Source: an uncultured Luminiphilus sp.
GTDB lineage: Bacteria > Pseudomonadota > Gammaproteobacteria > Pseudomonadales > Halieaceae
DNA: 64,000 nucleotides
Direction of reading: 5' to 3'
Assembly (NCBI GenBank): GCA_943840615.1
Contig: CALSVI010000001.1
Span: 85,879-149,878, forward strand
Below, piece by piece: positions 16,811 through 26,323 of the stretch. The position numbers and the translations under genes were made by a program. The notes under the pieces are model-generated. The model did not search any database. It was given only the letters and a program-made list of their open reading frames with translations, and had not been told where the DNA came from. Numbering within the stretch: the first letter of the stretch is position 1; the number at the start of each line of letters is the position of its first letter.

Positions 16811-18316
16811 ATGCAAGCGAAGAAACTGAATGTCAAAGACAAGTACCGTCTGTTGACCCGGGATCTGGATTGGGAGTTTTCCTACGAGGATAGAAAGGAA
16901 GCTTTCCCATATGAGGAGTTTGAGGGCATCAAAATCACGGACTGGGACAAGTGGGAAGACCCTTTCCGGCTCACTATGGACGCCTATTGGAAGTATCAGG
17001 CAGAGAAAGAAAAGAAACTGTATGCCATCTACGACGCGTTTGCGCAAAACAATGGACACCTGAACGTCAGTGATGCGCGTTACGTCAATGCGCTGAAAGT
17101 TTTCTTGACGGCAGTGAGTCCGGCAGAGTTCGCTTCCTCCAACGGGTTTGCTTGGGCGGGTCGCCATTATGGCGGTGCGGGCGCGCGCGTCGCAGCGCAG
17201 ATGCAGTCAATCGATGAGCTGCGTCACTACCAGACGCAAATTCACGCGATGAGCCACTACAACAAGTATTTCGATGGCTTCGAAGAGTTTCCACACATGC
17301 ATGACCGCGTCTGGTACATGTCCGTGGTGAAGTCTTTCTTTGACGACTGCCGTTCGTCGGGTCCCTTCGAATACATTGTTGCGGTGAGCTTTGCCTTCGA
17401 ATACGTGTTAACAAACCTGCTGTTTGTCCCGTTCATGTCGGGCGCCGCCTACAACGGTGATATGGCGACGGTGACATTTGGCTTCTCGGCGCAGTCTGAT
17501 GAAGCCCGTCACATGACGCTTGGCTTGGAAATTATCAAGTTCCTGCTTGAGCAGCACGAGGACAATGTGCCCATTGTTCAGGAGTGGATTGATAAGTGGT
17601 TGTGGCGTGGTTACCGCATTTTGGCGGTTGTCGCGATGATGATGGATTACATGCTGCCGCAAAAGTTTATGTCTTGGAAGGAAGCTTGGGAGCTGTATTT
17701 CGAGGATGCCGGCGGTGCCCTGTTCAAGGATCTTGAGCGCTACGGTATCAAGATGCCCGATTTCACCGAGACCATTAAGAACGAAAAAGACCACATCAGC
17801 CACCAGGCATGGTGGGTGTTCTATTCCCACGGCCACGCGGCTGCCTTCCACACCTGGACGCCCACGGCAGAAGAGCTGGATTGGTTGAGCGAGAAGTATC
17901 CCGACACCTTTGATCAGTACTATCGGCCTCGTTTAGAGGCGGCAGCTGAGCTTGAGGCAAAAGGGGAGCGTTTCTATACGGCAGGCCTGCCGCAGTTGTG
18001 CCAGACGTGTCAGATTCCCATGTTCTTTACGAACGTCGACGAAGGGAAGCCCACCGAGATTGTTTATCGCGAGTCGACCTATAACGACGAGCGGTTCCAC
18101 TTCTGCTCAAACGAGTGCAAGCACATTTTCGATAGGGAGCCAGAAAAGTATGTTCATGCCTGGTTGCCCGTGCATCAGATCTTCCAGGGCAACTGCGGTG
18201 GTGGCGGTCTTGACGAGGTCATGGAGTATTACCGGATGGGCCTCGGTGAGATGAACCTTGATTACAAGGGATCGCCCGATGAGAAGCGTTGGAAAAAGTG
18301 GAAGGGAGTCGCCTGA
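16811..18316 (+). CDS. dmpN: Phenol 2-monooxygenase oxygenase alpha subunit (P3, DmpN-like)
   Basis: The 501-residue catalytic subunit carries the diiron centre: the two ExxH motifs are in DELRHYQ and SDEARHMT. Long runs match DmpN closely, for example KITDWDKWEDPFRLT and FGFSAQSDEARHM. A C-terminal YHS-like cysteine segment (CQTCQ, CSNECK) is present. It hydroxylates phenol to catechol. ATG 16811 is chosen because GGAGG lies eight bases upstream and the N-terminus then aligns with DmpN. An in-frame ATG at 16796 is the alternative. Confidence 0.97.
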   Translation: MQAKKLNVKDKYRLLTRDLDWEFSYEDRKEAFPYEEFEGIKITDWDKWEDPFRLTMDAYWKYQAEKEKKLYAIYDAFAQNNGHLNVSDARYVNALKVFLTAVSPAEFASSNGFAWAGRHYGGAGARVAAQMQSIDELRHYQTQIHAMSHYNKYFDGFEEFPHMHDRVWYMSVVKSFFDDCRSSGPFEYIVAVSFAFEYVLTNLLFVPFMSGAAYNGDMATVTFGFSAQSDEARHMTLGLEIIKFLLEQHEDNVPIVQEWIDKWLWRGYRILAVVAMMMDYMLPQKFMSWKEAWELYFEDAGGALFKDLERYGIKMPDFTETIKNEKDHISHQAWWVFYSHGHAAAFHTWTPTAEELDWLSEKYPDTFDQYYRPRLEAAAELEAKGERFYTAGLPQLCQTCQIPMFFTNVDEGKPTEIVYRESTYNDERFHFCSNECKHIFDREPEKYVHAWLPVHQIFQGNCGGGGLDEVMEYYRMGLGEMNLDYKGSPDEKRWKKWKGVA

Positions 18317-18329
18317 CATCCCTTTTCCT

Positions 18330-18348
18330 GGGGGGCGGTAGCGCCCCC
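18330..18348 (+). other. GC-rich intercistronic hairpin between dmpN and dmpO
   Basis: GGGGGCG and a complementary CGCCCCC-type arm flank a GTA loop just after the dmpN stop. No T-run follows, so it is more likely an mRNA-stabilising or attenuating element than a terminator. Confidence 0.5.
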
Positions 18349-18379
18349 TCACTAATAATACCAAGTAAGGGGAATTAAC

Positions 18380-18730
18380 TTGCCGGTAAAAGCCATCCGT
18401 CCGGATTATCACGGAGAACATCGAGATGCGCGTGCAAATTTCGGTGGCGCGATTCTGGTGTACATCGATTGGGATTTTCACCGTTGGTTTTGTACGCCAA
18501 AAACTTTCCCGCTGCCCCCTGACATGCCTTTTGGTGCACTCATAGAGGCCGTTATTCCCGAAGGTTTTGGGCAGCACCCACAATTCTCCGAGATCGACTG
18601 GGGTTCTGTCGAATGGACACTGGATCACGAGCCCTTTACTCCGGATATGGGGCGAGGTATCGAGGAGCAGGGCTTTGGGCATAAGTGCATCCTGCGTTTC
18701 TCTACGCCTGGTCTGACCGAAAACATCTAG
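18380..18730 (+). CDS. dmpO: Phenol hydroxylase P4 (gamma) subunit, DmpO-like
   Basis: A 116-residue small subunit of the oxygenase. Characteristic stretches are GAILVYIDWDFH, FCTPKTFPLPPDMPFG and EWTLDHEPFTPD. It begins with TTG, placed by AAGGGG about eight bases upstream and by alignment with DmpO, which starts immediately before this region. It is the only TTG start in the operon. A hairpin precedes it. Confidence 0.93.
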   Translation: MPVKAIRPDYHGEHRDARANFGGAILVYIDWDFHRWFCTPKTFPLPPDMPFGALIEAVIPEGFGQHPQFSEIDWGSVEWTLDHEPFTPDMGRGIEEQGFGHKCILRFSTPGLTENI

Positions 18731-18744
18731 AGTGGAACGCGTCC

Positions 18745-19803
18745 GTGTACGAAGTTACGATTGATACCACAGGCGAAGTGATCGAGGTGGAGGAAGGTCA
18801 AACTATCCTTGCGGCGGCACTCCGTCAGGGTGTCTGGTTGCCTTTTGCCTGTGGCCACGGTACTTGCGCGACGTGTAAGTGTGAGTTGCTGGACGGCTAT
18901 GTAGAGCATGGTGACGCCTCACCGTTTGCGTTGATGGATATGGAGCGCGAGGAGGGGAAATTCCTAGCCTGTTGTGCCACACCCGAATCAGATTTGGTTA
19001 TCGAAGCCAACATCGATGTGGACCCCGATTTTCAGGGAATTCTCGTGGAGGACTACGCCGCCTCCGTTATCGCTATCGAATCTCTGTCGCCCACGATTGT
19101 GGAATTGCGGCTCTCACTCGACCGGCCCATGCCATTTCAGGCGGGACAATACATCAACCTCGAGCTACCGACGGTTGACCGCGCACGGGCGTTCTCGATC
19201 GCCAATCGCCCCGAAGGGGCTAACGAGGTCTCGCTCCACATTCGAAAAGTGCCGGGTGGGAGCGCGACGACCTATGTTCACGAAACGCTGGCAGTCGGCG
19301 ATGCCTTCAATGTCTCGGGTCCCTATGGCCAGTTTTTTGTTCGCACATCTGACACCAAAGACGCTATTTTTATTGCGGGCGGGACAGGCCTGTCCAGCCC
19401 CGAGTCAATGATTCTTGACTTGCTGGCGTCCGATGACACGCGCCAAGTCTATTTATTTCAGGGCGCGAGGAACAAGTCGGAGCTGTATCACCGAGACAAG
19501 TTTGAAGCGCTGGCCGCGCAACATGCCAATTTTCATTATGTACCGGCACTGAATGAGCCTGAGGCGGCGGATGAATGGAAGGGTTTTACCGGGTTTGTTC
19601 ATGAGGCTGCTGAAGCGCATTTCGATGGCAAATTTAGCGGCCATAAAGCCTATCTGTGTGGTCCGCCACTCATGATCGACGCGGCGGTCACCGCCTTGAT
19701 GAAAGGCCGTTTATTTGAGGCGGATATTCACATGGAGAAATTCCTGACTGCTGCAGATGGACAGAGCGAAATCACGCGCAGTGCACTGTTTAAGAAGATA
19801 TGA
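18745..19803 (+). CDS. dmpP: Phenol hydroxylase reductase (P5, DmpP-like)
   Basis: A 352-residue electron-transfer subunit carrying NADH electrons to the diiron site. It has an N-terminal plant-type [2Fe-2S] domain (CGHGTCATC, last cysteine in LACC), an FAD domain with RAFSIANRP, and an NAD domain with GGTGLSSP and YLCGPP. GTG 18745 gives Met-Tyr-Glu-Val, aligning with DmpP. The ORF itself extends upstream into dmpO without a ribosome site. It starts 14 bases after dmpO. Confidence 0.95.
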   Translation: MYEVTIDTTGEVIEVEEGQTILAAALRQGVWLPFACGHGTCATCKCELLDGYVEHGDASPFALMDMEREEGKFLACCATPESDLVIEANIDVDPDFQGILVEDYAASVIAIESLSPTIVELRLSLDRPMPFQAGQYINLELPTVDRARAFSIANRPEGANEVSLHIRKVPGGSATTYVHETLAVGDAFNVSGPYGQFFVRTSDTKDAIFIAGGTGLSSPESMILDLLASDDTRQVYLFQGARNKSELYHRDKFEALAAQHANFHYVPALNEPEAADEWKGFTGFVHEAAEAHFDGKFSGHKAYLCGPPLMIDAAVTALMKGRLFEADIHMEKFLTAADGQSEITRSALFKKI

Positions 19804-19806
19804 GTG

Positions 19807-19824
19807 CTCTGAAGATTTTCAGAG
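19807..19824 (+). other. Perfect hairpin between dmpP and dmpQ
   Basis: CTCTGAA and TTCAGAG form a perfect seven-pair stem with a GATT loop, three bases after the dmpP stop. No T-run follows. It marks the junction between the hydroxylase genes and the meta-cleavage genes. Confidence 0.5.
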
Positions 19825-19881
19825 TGGCAGAGGATATCTGGGTTCACCGCGGTTAAAAGTAGGGGTAAGAGGCAGACAACC

Positions 19882-20202
19882 GTGTATCGGATTGAAGTTG
19901 AGGGGACGGGGGTTGAGTTTGAGTGTGGCCCGGAGCGCAGTTTGCTGGCTGGCATGGAGGCGCAGGCAAAGAAAGCGATTGCAGTAGGGTGCCGGGGTGG
20001 TGGCTGCGGTTTTTGCAAGATCCGTATTCTCGAAGGGGACTACGATACAAAGAAAATGAGTGTGAAGTTTGTGTCGCACTCTGAACGCCTCGACGGCTAT
20101 GCGCTGTCATGCAGGGTTTTTCCCCGCAGCGATATGCGGGTGGTGGCGCTCGAAGATGTCGAGGGAAACAAAATAATAGATACGGGGATAATTAAACTAT
20201 GA
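19882..20202 (+). CDS. dmpQ: Chloroplast-type [2Fe-2S] ferredoxin, DmpQ/XylT-like
   Basis: A 106-residue ferredoxin with the cluster motif CRGGGCGFC and a fourth cysteine in ALSC. In the dmp and TOL systems this protein re-reduces and so reactivates the iron of catechol 2,3-dioxygenase oxidised by substituted catechols. It starts at GTG 19882, and its stop overlaps the dmpB ATG (ATGA), coupling it to the enzyme it would service. Confidence 0.93.
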   Translation: MYRIEVEGTGVEFECGPERSLLAGMEAQAKKAIAVGCRGGGCGFCKIRILEGDYDTKKMSVKFVSHSERLDGYALSCRVFPRSDMRVVALEDVEGNKIIDTGIIKL

Positions 20203-21119
20203 AGAAAGGTGTGATGAGAGCAGGACACGTTCAAATCCGTGTTCTGGACATGGATGAGGCGGTCTCCCATTACAAGCAGCGCATGGGTCTGCTTGAAACT
20301 CATCGAGAGGGTGATCGGGTGTTTTTCAAAGGCTGGACAGAGTGCGAGAAGTACTCGGTCATTCTGCGGGAAGCCGACTCTGCTGGCATGGACTTTATGG
20401 GTTTCAAGGTCGATTCCGACGCGCGACTGGATGAGCTCCACGCAGACCTGATTGAGCATGGTCTTGAGGTAGACGAGCTTCCTGCTGGAGACTTGCCCGA
20501 CTGCGGGCGGCGGATGAGCTTCCTGGCGCCGACAGGACATCGTTTCGAACTTTATGCCGAGAAGGAAGTAACCGGGCGGCACGGCGTTGGCCATCATAAC
20601 CCTGAAGCCTGGCCCGAGGATCTGGTTGGCATGAAAGCGACGCGCTTTGATCATTGCCTATTTCACGGCGAAGATCTCGATGGCGTCTACGATATTTTCG
20701 TCAATGTTCTGGGCTTTTGGTTGACCGAGCAGGCAATGGCGGGTGAAGAGCGCGTAGCACAGTTTTTCACTTGCTCAATGAAGGAACATGAGATTGCCTT
20801 CATCAAGGCCGAGGGCAACACGGGTGCCTTCCATCATGCCTCTTTCCACCTAGAGACCTGGCAGGACGTGCTGCACGCTGCGGACATTATTTCTATGCAC
20901 GATATCTCCCTCGATATCGGGCCAACTCGTCATGGTTTGACGCACGGTGCGACGATTTACTTCTTCGATCCGAGTGGTAACCGGAACGAGACCTTCTGTG
21001 GTGGCGACTACTTCTTCCCCGATCACCCTGTGGTGACTTGGGATGCAGATAAGCTGGGCAAGGCTGTGTTCTACCACTCTCGGGAGCTCAACGAGCGTTT
21101 CCTCACCGTCACGACCTGA
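20199..21119 (+). CDS. dmpB: Catechol 2,3-dioxygenase (extradiol)
   Basis: A 306-residue type I extradiol dioxygenase opening catechol to 2-hydroxymuconic semialdehyde. Two vicinal-oxygen-chelate halves are present. The Fe(II) ligands correspond to His152 (FDHCLFH), His213 (FHHASFH) and Glu264 (NRNETF), and His245 (TRHGLTHG) fits the acid-base residue. It belongs to the XylE/DmpB group by length and sequence. Confidence 0.97.
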   Translation: MKKGVMRAGHVQIRVLDMDEAVSHYKQRMGLLETHREGDRVFFKGWTECEKYSVILREADSAGMDFMGFKVDSDARLDELHADLIEHGLEVDELPAGDLPDCGRRMSFLAPTGHRFELYAEKEVTGRHGVGHHNPEAWPEDLVGMKATRFDHCLFHGEDLDGVYDIFVNVLGFWLTEQAMAGEERVAQFFTCSMKEHEIAFIKAEGNTGAFHHASFHLETWQDVLHAADIISMHDISLDIGPTRHGLTHGATIYFFDPSGNRNETFCGGDYFFPDHPVVTWDADKLGKAVFYHSRELNERFLTVTT

Positions 21120-21129
21120 GGAAATACCC

Positions 21130-22596
21130 ATGTCAGAGCAAGTGGTTCGTCATTTCATCAATGGCGAGTACAGAGAGAGTGCGTCCGGTAAAGCGTTCCC
21201 GGTTCATGCGCCCGAACATGGCGGCGTTGTCGGTGAGGTATTTGAAGCTGGCCGGGAAGAGGTGGACGCTGCGGTCGCCGCAGCAAAAGCGGCTCTTGCG
21301 GGTCCGTGGGGGCAATTTACGGCTCAAGAACGCGCCAAACTACTGCATCGGATTGCGGATCGAATCAATGAGCGGTTCGACGAATTTCTTGAGGCAGAAT
21401 GTTTGGATACTGGCAAGCCGAGATCTTTGGCATCGCATATCGACATTCCTCGAGGCGCGGCGAACTTCAAGATTTTTGCGGATCTGGTTCAAGGCATCCC
21501 TACCGAGAGTTTTCGGCTGGACACCCCTGATGGCGCGGGCGCGGTTAATATCGGTCACCGCTCACCGAAGGGTGTCATCGCTGTCATCAGCCCCTGGAAT
21601 CTTCCGTTGCTACTGATGACCTGGAAGGTCGGGCCCGCTTTGGCATGCGGCAACACGGTGATAGTGAAGCCGTCCGAGGAGACACCGTTGACTACCTCTT
21701 TGCTGGGCGAAGTGATGAATGAGTGTGGCGTCCCAGAGGGTGTCTATAATGTCGTTCACGGCCTTGGTCCCGATTCAGCGGGGGAGTTTCTCACGCGACA
21801 TCCTGATGTTGACGCTATCACCTTTACAGGTGAGACCCGAACAGGCGAGGTGATTTCCCAGGCAGCCGCAAAGGGTTTACGTGACGTCTCGCTCGAATGC
21901 GGCGGCAAGAACGCTGCGATCGTCTTTGATGATTGTGATCTCGACAAGGCGATTGAGGGCACCATGCGGTCAGCGTTCGCCAATTGCGGACAGGTCTGCC
22001 TTGGCACTGAGCGTGTTTATGTGCAACGCGGTATTTATGAAGCCTTCAAAGAGCGCCTCGTTGCGGCGGCGACTGAGCTGAAGCCCGGGCCTTCTCACGA
22101 TCCCGACACGACCTTGGGTCCACTGATTAGCAAAGAACATCAAGAGAAAGTGTTGTCCTACTATCGGCTGGCCGTTGAGGAGGGTGCCACGACGCTGTGT
22201 GGCGGGGGCATTCCCGAAATGCCTGAGGCAATCAGCGGTGGCTATTGGGTGGAGCCTACTATTTGGGAGGGTCTGTCCGACGACGCCCGGGTGATCAGGG
22301 AAGAAATTTTCGGACCCTGTTGTCATTTGAGGCCTTTTGACGATGAAGCGGAAGTGATTGCACTGGCAAACGACAACCCCTATGGCTTAGCCACTGCGGT
22401 ATGGACAGAAAATAGCAGTCGCGCGATTCGGGTCGCCGAGCAGATTGAAGTGGGGATCGCGTGGGTTAATAGCTGGTTTCTGCGCGATCTGCGGACGGCG
22501 TTTGGCGGCGCCAAACAATCGGGAATTGGGCGCGAGGGCGGTGTGCACTCGCTTGAGTTTTATACAGAACTGAAAAACATTTGCGTGAAGCTATGA
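21130..22596 (+). CDS. dmpC: 2-hydroxymuconic semialdehyde dehydrogenase
   Basis: A 488-residue NAD-dependent aldehyde dehydrogenase oxidising the ring-cleavage product to 2-hydroxymuconate, the entry to the oxalocrotonate branch. The ALDH landmarks are PWNLPLL, the catalytic glutamate in LECGGKN and the catalytic cysteine in NCGQVCLGTERV. ATG 21130 follows GAGGAAATACCC, ten bases after dmpB; the ORF upstream of it lies inside dmpB and is ignored. No dmpD hydrolase follows, so this is the sole visible route onward. Confidence 0.95.
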   Translation: MSEQVVRHFINGEYRESASGKAFPVHAPEHGGVVGEVFEAGREEVDAAVAAAKAALAGPWGQFTAQERAKLLHRIADRINERFDEFLEAECLDTGKPRSLASHIDIPRGAANFKIFADLVQGIPTESFRLDTPDGAGAVNIGHRSPKGVIAVISPWNLPLLLMTWKVGPALACGNTVIVKPSEETPLTTSLLGEVMNECGVPEGVYNVVHGLGPDSAGEFLTRHPDVDAITFTGETRTGEVISQAAAKGLRDVSLECGGKNAAIVFDDCDLDKAIEGTMRSAFANCGQVCLGTERVYVQRGIYEAFKERLVAAATELKPGPSHDPDTTLGPLISKEHQEKVLSYYRLAVEEGATTLCGGGIPEMPEAISGGYWVEPTIWEGLSDDARVIREEIFGPCCHLRPFDDEAEVIALANDNPYGLATAVWTENSSRAIRVAEQIEVGIAWVNSWFLRDLRTAFGGAKQSGIGREGGVHSLEFYTELKNICVKL

Positions 22597-22633
22597 GTTA
22601 ACAGGGCTTCAACGCCCCTCTGCGAGGAAGAAA

Positions 22634-23416
22634 ATGGAACAAGCAGCGTTACATAAACTGGGTGATGAGCTTTACGCGGCGATGTGTGAGCGGCGAATGG
22701 TCGCCCCCTTGACTGAGGTTAACCCGCACTTGAGCATCGAGGATGCGTACCAAATCTCTCTGCAGTTTTTAGCCAACCGCGTTAACGCCGGTGAGGGCGT
22801 TATTGGCAAAAAGATTGGCGTAACCAGCAAAGCCGTTATGGATATGCTGGGTGTGGGGCAGCCTGACTTCGGGTTTATGACAGATGCGATGCGCCACGAT
22901 GGCGAGATGGCGATCTCCAGCGCATTGATCCAGCCCCGTGCAGAGGGCGAGATTGCCTTCCTGCTAAAACGTGATTTGCAGGGTCCCGGCGTCACGAACG
23001 CCGACGTGCTCGCCGCGACAGACGCGGTAATGCCATGCTTTGAAGTCGTCGATTCTCGCGTCAAGGACTGGCAGATCAAGATACAGGACACTGTTGCGGA
23101 TAATGCATCCTGTGGCTGGTTCACCGTCAACGAGGCGGCAGCGATCAGCCCAACGGCAATTGACCTTGCCACTTGTGGAATGGTGGTCACTAAAAATGGC
23201 AAGGTGATCTCCACTGGCGCGGGCGCCGCGGCTCTGGGAAGCCCTGTGAACTGCGTGGCATGGCTCGCCAACACGCTGGGTGAGTTCGGGATCACCCTAA
23301 AGCAGGGAGACATCATTCTCTCTGGTAGCTTGGTGCCACTGGAGCCGGTGACAGCCGGTGACGAAATGACGGTAAGAATTGGTGGTATGGGCGACTGTAC
23401 CGTGGCATTTACCTGA
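22634..23416 (+). CDS. dmpE: 2-oxopent-4-enoate hydratase
   Basis: A 260-residue member of the hydratase/decarboxylase (FAH-like) family that hydrates 2-hydroxypenta-2,4-dienoate to 4-hydroxy-2-oxovalerate. Typical segments are IGKKIGVTSKAV, PRAEGEIAF and ASCGWFTV. Length and motif spelling favour DmpE/XylJ over the sister decarboxylase directly downstream. In the dmp system the two proteins form a complex. AGGAAG precedes the ATG. Confidence 0.93.
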   Translation: MEQAALHKLGDELYAAMCERRMVAPLTEVNPHLSIEDAYQISLQFLANRVNAGEGVIGKKIGVTSKAVMDMLGVGQPDFGFMTDAMRHDGEMAISSALIQPRAEGEIAFLLKRDLQGPGVTNADVLAATDAVMPCFEVVDSRVKDWQIKIQDTVADNASCGWFTVNEAAAISPTAIDLATCGMVVTKNGKVISTGAGAAALGSPVNCVAWLANTLGEFGITLKQGDIILSGSLVPLEPVTAGDEMTVRIGGMGDCTVAFT

Positions 23417-23430
23417 GAGGGAGAGAACTC

Positions 23431-24225
23431 ATGGGCTGTAACCTTGATCAGGGCACTATCGAAAAAATCGCCGAGCACTGCGAAAACGCAGAGCTAAATT
23501 GCCAGGAAATCATCAAGCTGACGGATGATTACCCCGATATGAATTTCGCGGATGCGACCGCCGTGCAGTGGCAGATGCGCCGCAACAAGGAAGCGCGCGG
23601 TACGCGCATCGTCGGGATGAAAATGGGGCTCACCTCATGGGCGAAAATGAACCAGATGGGGGTCACTCAGCCCTGTTACGGTTTTTTATGCGATTACTTC
23701 AGTTACGCCGACGGTGCCACGGTTCCTTTTAGCGATTTTATTCACCCAAAAGTAGAAGCTGAAGTTGCCTTTGTGACTAACAAGGATCTGAAAGGCCGGG
23801 GTATTTCGGTTGACGAGGTCATGGCCGCCACCGAGTTTGTGGTGCCGGCACTGGAGATCATTGACTCCCGCTATAAGGACTTCAAATTCGATCTGACCAG
23901 CGTGATGGCAGATAACTCGTCATCAAGGGGCTTTGTGATTGGTAGCAAGGCCGCGGCGCCAGATGCGTGTGACTGGTCAACACTGGGTGTTGTCATGGAA
24001 AAGAACGGCAAATTGGTTGAGTTGGGCGCCGGCGCCGCAGTGCTAGATCACCCTGCCGCTTCCGTTGCGATGCTCGCCGAGATGCTGGCAGATATTGATG
24101 AATTCATTCCTGCAGGCACTTTCGTCATGACTGGCGGCATCACCGCCGCGGTTCTCGCTGAGCCAGGCGACTCATTCAGCGTGCGTTACCAAAATATGGG
24201 CAACGTGACGCTGTCCTTCAGCTAG
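23431..24225 (+). CDS. dmpH: 4-oxalocrotonate (2-oxo-3-hexenedioate) decarboxylase
   Basis: A 264-residue paralogue of the hydratase upstream, with GMKMGLTSWAK, HPKVEAEVAF and the NSSSRGFV segment typical of DmpH/XylI. It decarboxylates the keto form of oxalocrotonate to 2-oxopent-4-enoate. In Pseudomonas dmp/xyl operons it lies after the aldolase; here it sits directly after the hydratase, which fits their complex and co-translation. Confidence 0.92.
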   Translation: MGCNLDQGTIEKIAEHCENAELNCQEIIKLTDDYPDMNFADATAVQWQMRRNKEARGTRIVGMKMGLTSWAKMNQMGVTQPCYGFLCDYFSYADGATVPFSDFIHPKVEAEVAFVTNKDLKGRGISVDEVMAATEFVVPALEIIDSRYKDFKFDLTSVMADNSSSRGFVIGSKAAAPDACDWSTLGVVMEKNGKLVELGAGAAVLDHPAASVAMLAEMLADIDEFIPAGTFVMTGGITAAVLAEPGDSFSVRYQNMGNVTLSFS

Positions 24226-24237
24226 GGGTTGTGAGAT

Positions 24238-25146
24238 ATGGTGGAGAAGCTGCGAGCGTTGATTATCGGGCCCGGGAATATCGGAACCGACCTTTTGATG
24301 AAAGCCCAACGCAGCGACTGGATTGAGCCGGTCTGGATGGTTGGCGTTGAGGAATCAGAGGGAATTAAGCGCGCCCAGGGGATGGGCATGAAAACGTCGG
24401 TTACCGGTATCGATGGCGTTTTGGAACACATCGCGGCAGACGACATCCGCATCGCTTTCGATGCGACGTCCGCTTATGCCCACGCTGAGCATGCACGGAA
24501 ACTGAATGAGCTGGGCGTGATCATGGTTGATTTAACGCCTGCAGCGATAGGCCCGTTCTGTGTCCCACCGGTCAATCTCGCTGAGCACTCTGCTGCCTTG
24601 GCGATGAACGTCAATATGGTGACCTGTGGTGGCCAGGCCACCATCCCGATGGTGCACGCGGTTTCCCGTGTGCAATCAGTGGCCTACGGAGAAATCGTCG
24701 CGACGGTAGGGTCTAAATCGGTTGGCCCTGGTACTCGAAAAAACATCGATGAGTTTACCCGGACGACCTCTGCGGCCGTCTCGCAGATCGGGGGCGCTCG
24801 GGAAGGCAAAGCCATTATTATCATCAATCCTGCTGAGCCGCCGCTCATCATGCGAGACACGATCCATTGCTTGGTTGATGATGAGCCTGATCAGGAGGCC
24901 ATCACACAGTCTGTCCAGGACATGGTGGCCGAAGTCCAGAAATATGTGCCGGGGTACCGTCTGGTGAACGGACCGGTGTTTGACGGAAATCGTGTGTCGA
25001 CCTTTTTGGAGGTCGAAGGATTGGGCGATTTCTTGCCCAAGTACGCGGGTAATCTAGACATCATGACCGCTGCGGGCCTGCGGACTGCCGAAATGCTCTC
25101 CGAGGAAGTCGCCAGCGGCCACTTTGCGCTGCCTGCCCGAACGTAG
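24238..25146 (+). CDS. dmpF: Acetaldehyde dehydrogenase (acylating)
   Basis: A 302-residue enzyme converting acetaldehyde and CoA to acetyl-CoA. The NAD site is GPGNIGTDL (residues 11-19) and the catalytic cysteine is Cys130 in VTCGGQAT. It forms a channelled complex with the aldolase encoded 14 bases downstream, passing toxic acetaldehyde directly. Confidence 0.96.
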   Translation: MVEKLRALIIGPGNIGTDLLMKAQRSDWIEPVWMVGVEESEGIKRAQGMGMKTSVTGIDGVLEHIAADDIRIAFDATSAYAHAEHARKLNELGVIMVDLTPAAIGPFCVPPVNLAEHSAALAMNVNMVTCGGQATIPMVHAVSRVQSVAYGEIVATVGSKSVGPGTRKNIDEFTRTTSAAVSQIGGAREGKAIIIINPAEPPLIMRDTIHCLVDDEPDQEAITQSVQDMVAEVQKYVPGYRLVNGPVFDGNRVSTFLEVEGLGDFLPKYAGNLDIMTAAGLRTAEMLSEEVASGHFALPART

Positions 25147-25160
25147 AGGAAGGTTTAAAT

Positions 25161-26183
25161 ATGAACTTAAACGGTAAGCGGGTCACGCTACACGACATGA
25201 GCTTGCGTGATGGGATGCACGCCAAGCGGCACCAGATTTCAATTGATGAAATGGTCTCAGTGGCCTGCGGTTTGGATGACGCGGGCATGCCGCTGATTGA
25301 GGTGACGCACGGCGATGGATTGGGCGGTGCCTCCGTCAACTACGGGTTCCCCGCGCACAGCGATGAGGAGTACCTCGCAGCCGTGGTACCCAAGATGAAG
25401 CAGGCTCGGATTTCGGTTCTGCATGTGCCGGGTATTGGCACCTTGGACCATATCCGGATGGCCAGCGATTTAGGCGCCTCAACGATTCGCATTGCGACGC
25501 ATTGCACCGAGGCTGATATTTCCGAGCAGCACATTGGGGTGGGCCGAGATCTTGGCATGGACACCGTTGGCTTTCTGATGATGGCGCACATGATCGATGA
25601 GGCTCAGTTTCTGGAGCAGGCGCTGCTCATGGAATCTTACGGCGCTAACTGTATTTACTGTACGGATTCCGCCGGTTATATGTTGCCTGACGAGGTGACA
25701 ACGAAGATTTCGGCTTTGCGACAAGCACTAAAAAGTGACACGCAGATTGGTTTTCACGGTCACCATAACCTTGCAATGGGCGTTGCCAATTCGCTTGCCG
25801 CCATTGAAGCGGGTGCTGATCGAATCGATGGCTCGGTCGCAGGTCTCGGGGCCGGGGCAGGCAATACGCCGTTGGAGGTGTTATCTGCTGTACTTCATCG
25901 CATGGGCGCTGAGGATGGCATTGATCTCTACAAAATCATGGATGTAGCGGAAGACTTGGTTGTTCCCATGATGGACCAGCCAATTCGCGTTGACCGGGAC
26001 TCACTGACTTTGGGTTACGCAGGGGTTTATAGCTCTTTTCTATTGTTTGCCAAGCGCGCAGGTGAGAAGTATGGCGTACCCACCAGAGACTTGCTGGTTG
26101 AACTGGGCCGTCGGGGAACGGTTGGCGGCCAGGAAGACATGATTGAAGACCTCGCACTCACCATGTCCGCTCACAGCGACTAG
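25161..26183 (+). CDS. dmpG: 4-hydroxy-2-oxovalerate aldolase
   Basis: A 340-residue HMG-CoA-lyase-type TIM barrel that splits 4-hydroxy-2-oxovalerate into pyruvate and acetaldehyde. The catalytic Arg/Asp/His cluster is visible in [10 protein letters not shown] and the metal-ligand histidines in GFHGHHN. It is the last recognised pathway gene; the usual dmpI tautomerase does not follow. AGGAAGG precedes the ATG. Confidence 0.96.
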   Translation: MNLNGKRVTLHDMSLRDGMHAKRHQISIDEMVSVACGLDDAGMPLIEVTHGDGLGGASVNYGFPAHSDEEYLAAVVPKMKQARISVLHVPGIGTLDHIRMASDLGASTIRIATHCTEADISEQHIGVGRDLGMDTVGFLMMAHMIDEAQFLEQALLMESYGANCIYCTDSAGYMLPDEVTTKISALRQALKSDTQIGFHGHHNLAMGVANSLAAIEAGADRIDGSVAGLGAGAGNTPLEVLSAVLHRMGAEDGIDLYKIMDVAEDLVVPMMDQPIRVDRDSLTLGYAGVYSSFLLFAKRAGEKYGVPTRDLLVELGRRGTVGGQEDMIEDLALTMSAHSD

Positions 26184-26248
26184 GGGCATCGACGTGTTGA
26201 TGATCCTGCACATGCGCCGTATTTGCGCTTGGCTGCCAGCACAGGCTC

Positions 26249-26258
26249 TTTCCGGAAA
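26249..26258. repeat. Perfect 10-base palindrome upstream of DUF1329 copy 2
   Basis: TTTCCGGAAA lies 66 bases before the DUF1329 start, in the 140-base gap after dmpG. A possible -10-like TATAAC follows at 26270. It may be an operator or may be chance. Confidence 0.25.
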
Positions 26259-26323
26259 AGGGTGGAATGTATAACAAGGCGATGGAATACGCTCATCGCG
26301 AAGAATAAAGGAGGAGTAGATAA

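Noticed and set aside
22672..23478. A 268-codon minus-strand ORF opposite dmpE
   Set aside because: Antisense shadow of the hydratase; its composition is low-complexity Ser/Pro/Thr.
26184..26323. A sigma-54 promoter for DUF1329 copy 2
   Set aside because: TTGGCTGCCAGCACAGG lacks GC at the required distance; the gene may be read through from dmpG or use a weak sigma-70 promoter.
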